This document shows, one piece after another, positions 9,045 to 17,318 of a stretch of DNA of 64,000 nt (its first letter is position 1; each line of letters begins with the position of its first letter). Made by a program: the position numbers and the translations under genes. The notes under the pieces were generated by a model. It worked only from the letters and a program-made list of their open reading frames with translations, did no database searches and was not told the DNA's origin. Source of the DNA: JAUVKA01 sp964465145 (GTDB lineage: Bacteria; Bacteroidota; Bacteroidia; Bacteroidales; UBA12481); NCBI GenBank assembly GCA_964465145.1, contig CAYXJR010000013.1, positions 1 through 64,000 of the forward strand, written 5' to 3'.

Positions 9045-10535
9045 TCAAAATTTATTGGGTTGATCAGGAGCCAGGGCAGTGAGTCCCATTTTTTTGCCGA
9101 TTATTAGCATCAGGGCCCATGCCTCCTCTTTAGTGTTGTGAATTTCCCCGTCGAGGATGGCCTCCCGGATAGCATTCTTAATAGTTCCTACATGCATCCC
9201 TGGCGGTATGCCGAACACTTCCATAATCTCTTCTCCTGAAATAGGAGGCTGCCAGTTTCGAACCCGGTCTTTTTCTTCAATCTCTTTAAGTTTATTCCTG
9301 ACCAGATTGAAGTTACTCAGGTATTTTTTGACTTTCGCAGGGTTCCCAGAGGTGATATCAGCCTCGCAGAGGGTCATCAGATCATCAATATCATCGCCAG
9401 CCTCAAAGAGTAATCGTCTTACTGCAGAATCAGTAACCGTTTCATGAACCAGGGTAACAGGCCTCATATGGAGATTCACCAGTTTCTGGACATATTTCAT
9501 TTTCTCATTAAGGGGTAATTTCAATTTTTTAAAAATAATCGGTATCATCTTGGCACCGAAATGATTATGCCCGTAAAAAGTCCATCCAACCTCTGGTTCA
9601 AATCGTTTCGTTAATGGTTTGGCGATATCGTGCAAAAGTGTTGCCCAGCGGAGCCACAAGTTCTCAGTGTGTGGACTTATGTTGTCAAGAACCTTAATGG
9701 TATGAAGAAAATTATCCTTGTGTTTCTGATTTTGTTTTTCCTCAACACCCTTGGTTGCATTCAGCTCTGGGAATACTAATTCGAGTAATCCCGTTTGGTC
9801 AAGTAAGTTGAATCCTATTGAGGGTTTCCTTGTAAGGATTATGTTATTGATCTCTTCAGAAATTCTTTCTTTAGAAAGGATATCTACCCTGTGTTTGTTG
9901 GCTGTAATGGCAGTCAGGGTGTCTGGATCGATCTTAAAATTCAATTGGCTGGCAAAACGAATTGCACGGAGCATCCTCAGTGGATCATCTGAAAAAGTTT
10001 GATCAGGTTTCAATGGCGTCCGGATAATCTTATCCTTTATGTCATTCAGTCCATTAAAGGAATCCAGTAAGAGGCCAAAATCTTTGTCATTTAGACTGAT
10101 CGCCAGTGTGTTGATCGTAAAGTCCCTGCGGTTTAAGTCTTCTTCCAGTGTTCCGTCCTCTACAATAGGATTCCTGGAGTCATGCTGATATGATTCCTTT
10201 CTTGCACCAACAAACTCAAGTTGAAGATCTTTGGACATAACCATAGCAGTACCATAATTCCTAAAAATCTGTATCTTAGTCTTTCCAAGGTCTTTTGCTA
10301 CCAGTTTGGCCAGTTTGATTCCACTTCCCAGAGTTACGATGTCTATATCCTTGGTAGGACGTTCTAGAATAAGGTCCCTCACGTAGCCGCCTATTAGATA
10401 TGTGGGCATGTTCCCTTGGAAAGCGATTTTTGAAATACGCCGGAAAATTGGATTTTTAAGCTCTATTATCATATTGCCTGCCAGATTCGGAACTTTGGCT
10501 GACAAAATTACCATTTTTTCCTGGCATTTTGCCAA
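9045..10535 (-). CDS. cca: CCA tRNA nucleotidyltransferase / poly(A) polymerase family with HD domain
   Basis: A 496-residue protein. The nucleotidyltransferase class II head shows G-G-Y-V-R-D (around residue 50) and the metal-binding D-I-D, followed by the R-R-D-F-T-I-N motif. Around residues 175-240 is the R-A-I-R-F-A segment that binds RNA. An HD phosphohydrolase domain follows, with L-L-H-D-I-A-K-P. This is the usual Bacteroidota form that adds or repairs the 3' CCA of tRNA. That fits the tRNA in this window, whose gene lacks an encoded CCA. Start candidates are 10535, 10514 and 10472; the core begins after the third, so the true start could be shorter. First gene of a three-gene operon and divergent from thioredoxin. 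Confidence 0.88.
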   Translation of the reverse strand: MAKCQEKMVILSAKVPNLAGNMIIELKNPIFRRISKIAFQGNMPTYLIGGYVRDLILERPTKDIDIVTLGSGIKLAKLVAKDLGKTKIQIFRNYGTAMVMSKDLQLEFVGARKESYQHDSRNPIVEDGTLEEDLNRRDFTINTLAISLNDKDFGLLLDSFNGLNDIKDKIIRTPLKPDQTFSDDPLRMLRAIRFASQLNFKIDPDTLTAITANKHRVDILSKERISEEINNIILTRKPSIGFNLLDQTGLLELVFPELNATKGVEEKQNQKHKDNFLHTIKVLDNISPHTENLWLRWATLLHDIAKPLTKRFEPEVGWTFYGHNHFGAKMIPIIFKKLKLPLNEKMKYVQKLVNLHMRPVTLVHETVTDSAVRRLLFEAGDDIDDLMTLCEADITSGNPAKVKKYLSNFNLVRNKLKEIEEKDRVRNWQPPISGEEIMEVFGIPPGMHVGTIKNAIREAILDGEIHNTKEEAWALMLIIGKKMGLTALAPDQPNKF

Positions 10536-10580
10536 TCAGATCCCTAATCTGACTTGGCACAGGTATTGATAAATATAAAC

Positions 10581-10596
10581 ATCTATATAAATAGAT
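10581..10596. promoter_or_regulatory. AT-only palindrome in the cca/thioredoxin divergent region
   Basis: ATCTATATAAATAGAT is a 6-bp inverted repeat around a 4-base centre. It lies midway between the cca start (10535) and the thioredoxin start (10658). It could be an operator or a chance AT-rich palindrome; no standard -7 box is seen beside it. Confidence 0.25.
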
Positions 10597-10657
10597 ATTT
10601 AAACAATAATGAATTTCAGGGGTATTAATAGCATAGAGAAATCAAAAGAAAAAGATC

Positions 10658-11023
10658 ATGGCAATAGAACACTTGACCAAAGAAACATTTAAAGAGAAAG
10701 TATTTAACTACGAAATTAACAAGGAGTGGAAATTCGAAGGGGAACTACCTGCAGTAATCGACTTCTACGCGGATTGGTGCGGACCCTGTAAAATGGTTGC
10801 ACCCGTATTGGAGGAACTTGCTACCGAGTACACAGGAAAACTAAACATCTACAAAGTAGATACTGAGGTTGAAAGAGAGTTGTCAGGGATTTTCGGTATT
10901 CAAAGTATACCCTCCATCCTCTTTGTTCCGGTTGAGGGACAGCCTGCGATGGCCCAGGGAGCTCTGCCAAAGGATTCCCTCAAAAAGGCATTTAATGACG
11001 TATTGAAGGTTGAGTTGGTTTAG
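10658..11023 (+). CDS. Thioredoxin family protein
   Basis: A 121-residue cytoplasmic protein (no signal peptide) with the canonical active site W-C41-G-P-C44-K preceded by F-Y-A-D. The later I-P-S-I-L-F segment supplies the conserved cis-proline. It is about 12 residues longer at the N-terminus than E. coli thioredoxin. It catalyses dithiol-disulfide exchange and reduces cytosolic disulfides with thioredoxin reductase. The gene stands alone: divergent from cca on one side, with a strong intrinsic terminator 23 bases after its stop codon. Confidence 0.92.
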   Translation: MAIEHLTKETFKEKVFNYEINKEWKFEGELPAVIDFYADWCGPCKMVAPVLEELATEYTGKLNIYKVDTEVERELSGIFGIQSIPSILFVPVEGQPAMAQGALPKDSLKKAFNDVLKVELV

Positions 11024-11045
11024 TTTGATTGTTGGATTTATTAGG

Positions 11046-11083
11046 AAGCCGGTAGGATATTTTCTTATCGGCTTTCTTTTTTT
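11046..11083 (+). terminator. Intrinsic terminator after thioredoxin
   Basis: A 9-bp stem (AAGCCGGTA at 11046-11054 with TATCGGCTT at 11066-11074, one G-T pair) is followed by TCTTTTTTT. It separates thioredoxin from the riboswitch transcript. Confidence 0.85.
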
Positions 11084-11096
11084 GCTCAAATTTTCA

Positions 11097-11104
11097 TAAC
11101 TTTG
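11097..11104 (+). promoter_or_regulatory. -7 promoter box TAACTTTG before the riboswitch
   Basis: TAACTTTG matches TAnnTTTG exactly. A start site about 7 bases downstream (near 11111) coincides with the first bases of the TPP riboswitch, so the whole aptamer would be transcribed. A -33 box at standard spacing is not clear. Confidence 0.55.
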
Positions 11105-11110
11105 TAATGT

Positions 11111-11190
11111 CTGCTAGGGGTGCCTTAATAATACGGGCTGAGATCATACTCTTAGAACCTGATCCGGATAATGCCGGCGAAGGGAGAAGG
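11111..11190 (+). promoter_or_regulatory. TPP (thiamine pyrophosphate) riboswitch, THI element
   Basis: The conserved TPP aptamer blocks occur in order: AGGGGTGCC at 11116-11124, GGCTGAGATCATAC near 11136-11149, then GAACCTGATCCGGATAATGC (11155-11174) and CGGCGAAGGGA. These are the CUGAGA, ACCUGAU and GGAUAAUGCC signatures that define the class. The element ends about 40 bases before the ATG of the TonB receptor at 11228. A short hairpin (GGCCA 11090+100 bases, i.e. 11190-11194, with TGGCC 11204-11208) lies between and may be part of the expression platform. High TPP should lower receptor expression. Confidence 0.95.
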
Positions 11191-11227
11191 GCCACAGGGA
11201 CATTGGCCAGGATAAATTCGAATTATC

Positions 11228-13594
11228 ATGCGCACACAAATACTCTTAGTCATTTTGGCTTTAGTGCTAACTATAAAGCTAAATGCACAGGTGAGTATAT
11301 CTGGCAGGATTACCACTGAATCAGGAAAAGGCCTCCCGGCTGCCCATATTTCATTATCAAAAACTTTGATGGGAGTTACATCTGATAATGAGGGTTTTTA
11401 CCTTTTAAAAAATATTCAACAAGGTGATTATACCCTGATAGTGAGTTTCCTCGGATATGATAAATGGGAGAAAAAGATAAGCCTCAGCGAGGATATAAGC
11501 ATTAATGTTGAATTGATTCGGAGTACTCTTTTAGCCGGAGAAGTAATTGTCCGTGCCAGTCGGGCAAACCTTAATGACCCTGTAGCTTACACGAACCTGG
11601 ATAAGAACCAACTTGCCAGGACTGACCGCATACGGGATATTCCCTATTTACTGGAGCTAACTCCATCGGTAGTAGCTACTTCAGATGCAGGTACTGGTAT
11701 TGGTTATAGCGGACTTCGTATACGGGGAACCGATCCGAGCAGGATCAATGTAACAGTGAATGGCATCCCTTACAACGACAGCGAGTCCCATGATGTTTAT
11801 TGGGTAGATATACCGGATTTTGTATCCTCGGTTGAGAATGTGCAAATTCAGAGGGGAGTAGGAACTTCCACTCAGGGAGCTGCAGCTTTTGGCGCCAACA
11901 TCAACTTTCAGACACGTTCGGTGTCTGCCAGGCCTTATTCTGAAATTCAATCAACACTAGGATCCTTCAACACCTGGAAAAATGCAATAGCTGCAGGTAC
12001 CGGCTTGATTCATGACCATTTCAGTGTTGATATGCGATTGTCGCAGATTAGCTCAGATGGCTACATCGACCGGGCTTTTGCCAGTATGGAATCCTACAAC
12101 CTTTCCGCTGGTTGGTACGGTGAAAAAAGCATTATTAAGGCAAGCACTTTTTCAGGAAAAGAACTCACATACCAGGCATGGGGAGGAGTTCCTGGTGAAC
12201 TACTCGAAACCGACCGGACTTATAATCCATACACCTATGATAATGAGGTGGATGATTATCGGCAAACCCATTATCAATTGCATTGGTCCTGTCAGCCTTT
12301 ACGGAAACTAAATATCAATCTGGCTTTGCATTACACCAGGGGCGAAGGGTATTATGAGCAATTCAGGGAAGATGAAGATTTAAGTGATTATCTTCTCGAG
12401 ACGGTAATCATTGGTTCAGACAGCATACTGACATCTGATATTATCCGGAGAAAATGGTTGGACAATGATTTCTTAGGGGGGATTTACAGCATCAATTATA
12501 CCCTGGGAAAAATGGCTATAACTGGTGGAGGAGGTTGGAATCGCTATGATGGCGACCACTTTGGACAAGTGATATGGAGCCAATATTCGTCAAATGGGGA
12601 GATCAGACATCCATATTATTTCTCCAAAGGCCTTAAAACAGATTGGAATTATTTCACTAAGATTAATTACCAAATTCTTCCATCGGTAAATCTTTATGCC
12701 GATATGCAATACCGCCATATAGATTATTCTATAAATGGTAAGGATGATGACCAGAGAGATATCACCCAGGATCATCAGTACAGTTTCTTTAATCCCAAAG
12801 CAGGGGTTTCCCTGGATATTTCTAAACATCAGGCAGTTTATTTATCTTTTTCAGTAGGAAATCGGGAACCGAAGCGGAGCAATTTCACCGATTCCCGGCC
12901 AGGGCAAGAGATAAAACCTGAACGTTTAAATGATTTTGAGATGGGGTATACATATAAATCAGGAATGTTTTCGCTTGAAGCCAACGCATATTTCATGGAT
13001 TACACAGACCAGTTGGTTCTAACTGGGGAGATCAATGATGTGGGATCAGCAATCATGGTGAATGTTCCAGACAGCTATCGGGCAGGATTAGAGTTGACGG
13101 TAGCTGCTCAACCATTTAAAAGTCTGGCTTGGGAGTTGAATGCCACTCTGAGCAGGAACAGGATAATAAGTTTTATTGAGTATGTAGATGATTGGGACAC
13201 CTGGGGTCAACAGAATTTTGAACTAAAGAATACCAGCCTGGCTTTTTCACCGGAAATTATCGCAGGAAGCCGGATCATCTGGAACCCATTAGAGGGCCTG
13301 GACCTATCACTTCTTACGAAGTTCGTTGGGAAACAGTTCATCGATAATACTTCCAGCCTGGATCGTATGCTGGATGCTTATGTGGTGAATAACTTCAGGC
13401 TTGGTTATTCTTTTCAACCAAAATTCTTGAAAGAAATCAATTTATTTGTCGAAGTGATCAACCTTCTTAATGAGGAATACGAAACCAACGCTTGGGTGTA
13501 CAGCTATTTCTATCAGGGGCAGAGGTACAAGATGGATGGGTTTTATCCACAGGCCGGCCGGCATTTTATGGCTGGGATCATTTTAAAATTATAA
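11228..13594 (+). CDS. TonB-dependent receptor, probable thiamine outer-membrane transporter
   Basis: A 788-residue outer-membrane receptor. Signal peptide about residues 1-20; an N-terminal carboxypeptidase-regulatory-like domain (I-S-G-R-I-T-T-E-S-G-K-G-L-P-A) about 22-105; a TonB plug domain about 110-230, with G-L-R-I-R-G-T-D and V-N-G-I-P-Y-N-D; then a beta-barrel ending in a short strand, A-G-I-I-L-K-L. No SusD partner follows. The gene lies directly under a TPP riboswitch, and Bacteroidota are known to carry THI-regulated TonB receptors that import thiamine, so thiamine or a precursor is the likely substrate. That assignment is inference from regulation; the receptor class itself is certain. 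Confidence 0.92.
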   Translation: MRTQILLVILALVLTIKLNAQVSISGRITTESGKGLPAAHISLSKTLMGVTSDNEGFYLLKNIQQGDYTLIVSFLGYDKWEKKISLSEDISINVELIRSTLLAGEVIVRASRANLNDPVAYTNLDKNQLARTDRIRDIPYLLELTPSVVATSDAGTGIGYSGLRIRGTDPSRINVTVNGIPYNDSESHDVYWVDIPDFVSSVENVQIQRGVGTSTQGAAAFGANINFQTRSVSARPYSEIQSTLGSFNTWKNAIAAGTGLIHDHFSVDMRLSQISSDGYIDRAFASMESYNLSAGWYGEKSIIKASTFSGKELTYQAWGGVPGELLETDRTYNPYTYDNEVDDYRQTHYQLHWSCQPLRKLNINLALHYTRGEGYYEQFREDEDLSDYLLETVIIGSDSILTSDIIRRKWLDNDFLGGIYSINYTLGKMAITGGGGWNRYDGDHFGQVIWSQYSSNGEIRHPYYFSKGLKTDWNYFTKINYQILPSVNLYADMQYRHIDYSINGKDDDQRDITQDHQYSFFNPKAGVSLDISKHQAVYLSFSVGNREPKRSNFTDSRPGQEIKPERLNDFEMGYTYKSGMFSLEANAYFMDYTDQLVLTGEINDVGSAIMVNVPDSYRAGLELTVAAQPFKSLAWELNATLSRNRIISFIEYVDDWDTWGQQNFELKNTSLAFSPEIIAGSRIIWNPLEGLDLSLLTKFVGKQFIDNTSSLDRMLDAYVVNNFRLGYSFQPKFLKEINLFVEVINLLNEEYETNAWVYSYFYQGQRYKMDGFYPQAGRHFMAGIILKL

Positions 13595-13599
13595 TCTTC

Positions 13600-14166
13600 T
13601 CAGAACCAAATACCAAAGGCGAAAACTGCCGCAGTGTGGTTGTAAAGCAAATTATAAGAATTATCAGGATCTATCCTGAGGGTTCTGCCGGCTTGTACAC
13701 CTACATTGAAGCTTAATATCGAATTAAATAGAAAGTAGTATCCTAATTCTCCGGCCAGGGTGGTTGAAATGAAGTTATCCAGACGGTACATGGTAATGGC
13801 AGCATGTGGTCCGACATAAAAACCACGGTGTCCCTCTTCTGAGTTCTTCTTGGAAAAATGGTAAGGAATCGTTAACCCGGCTCCTACCCTGGATAATTCT
13901 CTTGGGAATTCAGGTCGAAATTGCATGAAAATATTTGGCGACAAGCGGATGCTCCACTTATTATTGATCGCATATTCCAACTGAACAGGAACTATACTGA
14001 TGTCAAATGTCTTCCGGATTTCGTCGACTTGTTCATAATCTACCCTAGGTTGAATACCGATAAAAAACTGGATAGGCCGGTAGGATTCCTCAACTTCTCT
14101 TTCCTGGGACATTAGTGGAATTGAAAGAACTAATAAAAGCGATATAAATGAGGCGATCTTTTTCAT
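13600..14166 (-). CDS. Hypothetical outer-membrane beta-barrel protein
   Basis: A 188-residue protein starting at ATG 14166 (M-K-K-I-A-S-F). The frame runs back to 14214, but this ATG gives a clean signal peptide ending around S-Q. The mature part alternates hydrophobic and polar residues with aromatic strand ends (F-F-I-G-I-Q-P-R-V, Y-A-I-N-N-K-W-S-I-R-L-S-P) and finishes in A-F-G-I-W-F, the terminal-Phe signal of outer-membrane barrels. No specific family is recognised. It follows the SGNH hydrolase on the same strand with a 47-base gap and is convergent with the TonB receptor, whose stop is 5 bases away. Confidence 0.6.
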   Translation of the reverse strand: MKKIASFISLLLVLSIPLMSQEREVEESYRPIQFFIGIQPRVDYEQVDEIRKTFDISIVPVQLEYAINNKWSIRLSPNIFMQFRPEFPRELSRVGAGLTIPYHFSKKNSEEGHRGFYVGPHAAITMYRLDNFISTTLAGELGYYFLFNSILSFNVGVQAGRTLRIDPDNSYNLLYNHTAAVFAFGIWF

Positions 14167-14213
14167 ATTGAGGTACTTAATGTTAATTGTATACATAAAG
14201 CTTTTATTAAACA

Positions 14214-15581
14214 TTAATCTTTGCCAAATACCTTATCGATTACCGACTGGATGCTCTCCGCCCAAATATAATAACCCTTTGGTGCAAGATGAACATTATC
14301 TTCTCTCATGAGTGTATAGTTCAAAGTTCCATCCTCCAGAATATATGGTTCCCCAATATTTTTGTAAATTACTTTGTTAAGCTTGCCCAGGGGAGCGATT
14401 AATTGATGCACCCGGCGATAGGTAATCCGCATTGGGTCGTCCTCATTTGCTCCGGTAGGAAAAGGGCCAAGGAGCAATATGCTTGAGGAGGGCAACTTTT
14501 TTCTGAGATTACTTACTATGGCCTTTATACCCTCAGCTATATCATCAGTAGTATTGCTTCTGAAATTGTTCACCCCAATGGTGAGAATGACAAGTTTTGG
14601 TTTTATCTTATCGAAATTTCCATTTTGAATACGCCATATTATTTGCTGTGTACGGTCTCCGGAGATGCCATAATTGGCCGCCTCCAAAGGCTGGTAGAGT
14701 GAATCCCATAACTCTTTAACAGGTGACCAAACCTGGCGGCCCTCACCTCCCCAGGATTGTGTAATTGAATTCCCAAGGAAAACCAGCTGTACCTTCCTTT
14801 CTTCTCCAATTTTGTTTATGGCCTCATGCTGTGAGAACCAGTCGTTTCCTTCCCCCCAGCCTGCACCGCTCCGGTATTCAAAACTTGGGACAGGATGGGT
14901 GCAGGGGTTGAAATTACCTCCTCCATCTTCCTTTGTCTTGAGAAATAGTTTTCGATAAATGATTTCAACCATAATACTTGCGCCAAGGGGATCGGGGTGG
15001 ATTTGGTCAGGAAAGAATTGGCCGTAATCGAGTAGGGGAGAATAGAGATCAATCAACTCACTGCCTGATTGTTCAGCAATTTCCTTTAGCTCAGGAATTA
15101 TCACCTTGCTGACAATAGAATCACGAATCCCCCACTTTTCCTCGGTAAAAACCGGTACTGGTAGTATGAGTAAGATCCTTGGCCTGGATGGTAACTCCCT
15201 GAAGCTGGCAATCATATCAAGGTAATCCTGTTTATACTCTGATCCAAATGACCAATTCTGGGGTTTACTGTCATTGGTTCCCAGCTTTATCATAACTATA
15301 GCCGGGTTAAAATCAAGGGCCTGCTTATACTCAACCTCATCCCAATATGGCTTATCTCCATGGCGGAGTAAGGTAGCTCCACTCACAGCAAAATTCCTGA
15401 CATCATAATCTTTTCCCATCCAATACTGGAGCTGGGCAGGGTAGGACGTTTTTGAAGAATCAGCCATCCCAGAGCCGTAAGTAATGGAATTGCCAATACA
15501 GGCTATTTTAATTTGTTGTGAAAAAATTCTCCCGGGAAAAAGAAGAATTAGTAAAATAAAGATTGAATAAATTCGCTTCAT
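14214..15581 (-). CDS. Exported tandem SGNH/GDSL hydrolase
   Basis: A 455-residue protein with a signal peptide (to about residue 21) and two complete SGNH hydrolase domains in one chain. Domain 1 has block I G-N-S-I-T-Y-G (Ser32), an N-D block (G-T-N-D-S) and D-Q-I-H-P-D as the Asp-His dyad. Domain 2 has G-N-S-I-T-Q-S (Ser272), G-V-N-N and D-N-V-H-L. Both therefore keep the catalytic triad. Secreted SGNH enzymes of Bacteroidota are often acetylxylan esterases, rhamnogalacturonan acetylesterases or sialate O-acetylesterases. Two domains suggest attack on two different ester positions, but the substrate is unknown. A beta-barrel protein gene follows. Confidence 0.85.
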   Translation of the reverse strand: MKRIYSIFILLILLFPGRIFSQQIKIACIGNSITYGSGMADSSKTSYPAQLQYWMGKDYDVRNFAVSGATLLRHGDKPYWDEVEYKQALDFNPAIVMIKLGTNDSKPQNWSFGSEYKQDYLDMIASFRELPSRPRILLILPVPVFTEEKWGIRDSIVSKVIIPELKEIAEQSGSELIDLYSPLLDYGQFFPDQIHPDPLGASIMVEIIYRKLFLKTKEDGGGNFNPCTHPVPSFEYRSGAGWGEGNDWFSQHEAINKIGEERKVQLVFLGNSITQSWGGEGRQVWSPVKELWDSLYQPLEAANYGISGDRTQQIIWRIQNGNFDKIKPKLVILTIGVNNFRSNTTDDIAEGIKAIVSNLRKKLPSSSILLLGPFPTGANEDDPMRITYRRVHQLIAPLGKLNKVIYKNIGEPYILEDGTLNYTLMREDNVHLAPKGYYIWAESIQSVIDKVFGKD

Positions 15582-15660
15582 GGCAAAAGAATTGAAGGGC
15601 GAAGTTAATGAATTCTTCCCATTTGTTATTTTTACAGGGAATTTATGAAACCGCCAAATA

Positions 15661-16347
15661 ATGGACAGCAGTAACTTCTTTCTAATTTTTAGCCCGGCAT
15701 GGCTTCTGATATCCTTCCTCCTTTACTGGCCATTCTTTTTCAAGCATCAAAAAGAGGGCAGGGCTGAGTCTATTTTGTTCCTTAGGTATTATGGTGCTTT
15801 TCTTTTTGGAGGGGTCCCTCTAATTGTTTCAATCATAATGGGTTTCTCCTGGGTAAAAATTTTCGGACTGGCTGTGGATATCTCAGATAATCAGTATGTT
15901 TGGCTTGGAAGTCTGGCTTTAGGAGGTGTATTAGCAGCGTTCAATTATTTTGCTTCCCGAGGCCAGGCGAACCTGGAGGAATTTCCTAAGATCCGGTTGA
16001 GCAACTGGTCATTGGGATTGGTTTATCATAATATTTTTTCCTGGTTGGTTTATTTAGTGGGATATGAGTTTTTATTCCGTGGAATAATGTTGTTCCCTTT
16101 GGTTCCGGTTCTTGGGTTCTGGACAACAGCCACCTTGGGGACCGTCTTGTATTCTTTGAGTCATTATCCAAAAAGCTTACGGGAGGCACTGGGAGCCATA
16201 CCTTTTGGAATTATACTGGCCTGGGTAGCCTGGGAGACTCAATCAGTGTGGCCATGCATTTGGATTCATGCCTGTTTGGCAATATCCAATAGTTTATTCT
16301 CACTTTATCATCAACCCAATATGAAGATAAAAAGATGGAGCAAATGA
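15661..16347 (+). CDS. CPBP-family intramembrane protein (Abi/Rce1-like)
   Basis: A 228-residue integral membrane protein with about six to seven hydrophobic spans. CPBP motifs are recognisable: Y-E-F-L-F-R-G in place of E-E-x-x-x-R, then S-L-S-H-Y-P (motif 2 His), and a C-terminal W-I-H-A-C-L-A-I-S-N (motif 3 His and Asn). The first Glu of motif 1 is Tyr here, a variation I recall in some bacterial relatives; it may affect catalysis. Members are intramembrane glutamic proteases or protease-like proteins. The downstream epimerase starts within its stop codon region (ATGA), so translation is probably coupled. Confidence 0.7.
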   Translation: MDSSNFFLIFSPAWLLISFLLYWPFFFKHQKEGRAESILFLRYYGAFLFGGVPLIVSIIMGFSWVKIFGLAVDISDNQYVWLGSLALGGVLAAFNYFASRGQANLEEFPKIRLSNWSLGLVYHNIFSWLVYLVGYEFLFRGIMLFPLVPVLGFWTTATLGTVLYSLSHYPKSLREALGAIPFGIILAWVAWETQSVWPCIWIHACLAISNSLFSLYHQPNMKIKRWSK

Positions 16348-17318
16348 AATATTTCATAACGGGAGCCACCGGATATATTGGAGAGTATCTTGTCAGGAGT
16401 ATTATCTCTCAGGGGCATGTTGTTCATGCTTTTTGCCGTTCAAAAAGAAAGGCGGAAGCCTTGCCAAAACAAGCAAAAATTTTCTTGGGGGATATTTTGC
16501 AGGAAGACGAGATCCGAAGGGGAATGGCGGGCTGTGATTATGTGTTTCACCTTGCTGCTTTAGCTAAAGTATGGTCGGAAGATCCCGGCGAATTCTATCG
16601 GGTTAATGTTACTGGTACGAATCTGGTTTTGCAATCGGCCAGGGATTTAGGAGTTAAGAGAGTTGTTGTTGTGTCAACAGCAGGTGTTTACGGAGCCTCT
16701 TTCGACAAGATTATTGATGAGAATTTTGTTCGTCAGAAGGATTTTTTTAACGAGTATGAAGGTTCAAAAGCCCTGTCTGAATCCTGGGTAAAAGATTACG
16801 TTATTGGAGGCCAGGATGTTGTAATTGTCAGTCCAACACGTGTTTACGGTCCTTACCTTTCCGGCTTACCAGATTCAGTCACCCTTATGGTCCTTAAATA
16901 TGTCAAAAGTGGATGGCGATTTCTACCCGGTCCGAAAGACCGTATTGGCAATTATGTCTATATCGAGGATGTGGTTGCCGGAATAGAATTGGCGTTGGAG
17001 AAGGGCAAGACTGGCAGAACATATATCCTTGGAGGGGAAAATCACAGCTACTGGGATTTTTTCAAGATTCTTTCAGATGTTGCCGGCATCAAGAGGAAGA
17101 TGTATCAAATACCTCCAGGTGTTAGTTTTGTATTTGCCTGGTTTCAATTGCAGGCCGCTTATTTATTTGGGATCGAGCCTCTCATAACACCCAAATGGGT
17201 GCCAAAAGCTAAATATCATTGGGCAGTGTCGGCTGCAAGGGCAGAAAAGGAATTGGGATATCAGATTACTTCCTTGAAAGATGGCCTGACAAAAACAGTT
17301 GCCTGGTTAAAACGGTGA
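16344..17318 (+). CDS. NAD-dependent epimerase/dehydratase (extended SDR)
   Basis: A 324-residue extended short-chain dehydrogenase. The N-terminal Rossmann motif is G-A-T-G-Y-I-G and the catalytic pair is Y-E-G-S-K (Tyr/Lys), preceded by the V-V-S-T-A-G-V-Y-G strand. The family acts on nucleotide sugars or on steroid- or flavonoid-like alcohols; sequence alone does not say which. The closest general type is the dihydroflavonol reductase/3-beta-HSD-like group. I start at ATG 16344, whose ATGA overlaps the upstream stop, instead of ATG 16335 three codons earlier. Its 3' end overlaps the convergent SDR gene by 12 bases. Confidence 0.82.
   Translation: MKYFITGATGYIGEYLVRSIISQGHVVHAFCRSKRKAEALPKQAKIFLGDILQEDEIRRGMAGCDYVFHLAALAKVWSEDPGEFYRVNVTGTNLVLQSARDLGVKRVVVVSTAGVYGASFDKIIDENFVRQKDFFNEYEGSKALSESWVKDYVIGGQDVVIVSPTRVYGPYLSGLPDSVTLMVLKYVKSGWRFLPGPKDRIGNYVYIEDVVAGIELALEKGKTGRTYILGGENHSYWDFFKILSDVAGIKRKMYQIPPGVSFVFAWFQLQAAYLFGIEPLITPKWVPKAKYHWAVSAARAEKELGYQITSLKDGLTKTVAWLKR

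Noticed and set aside
11107..11319. Open frame of 70 codons across the riboswitch
   Set aside because: It lies in the TPP aptamer and overlaps the TonB receptor start; the RNA signature explains the sequence.
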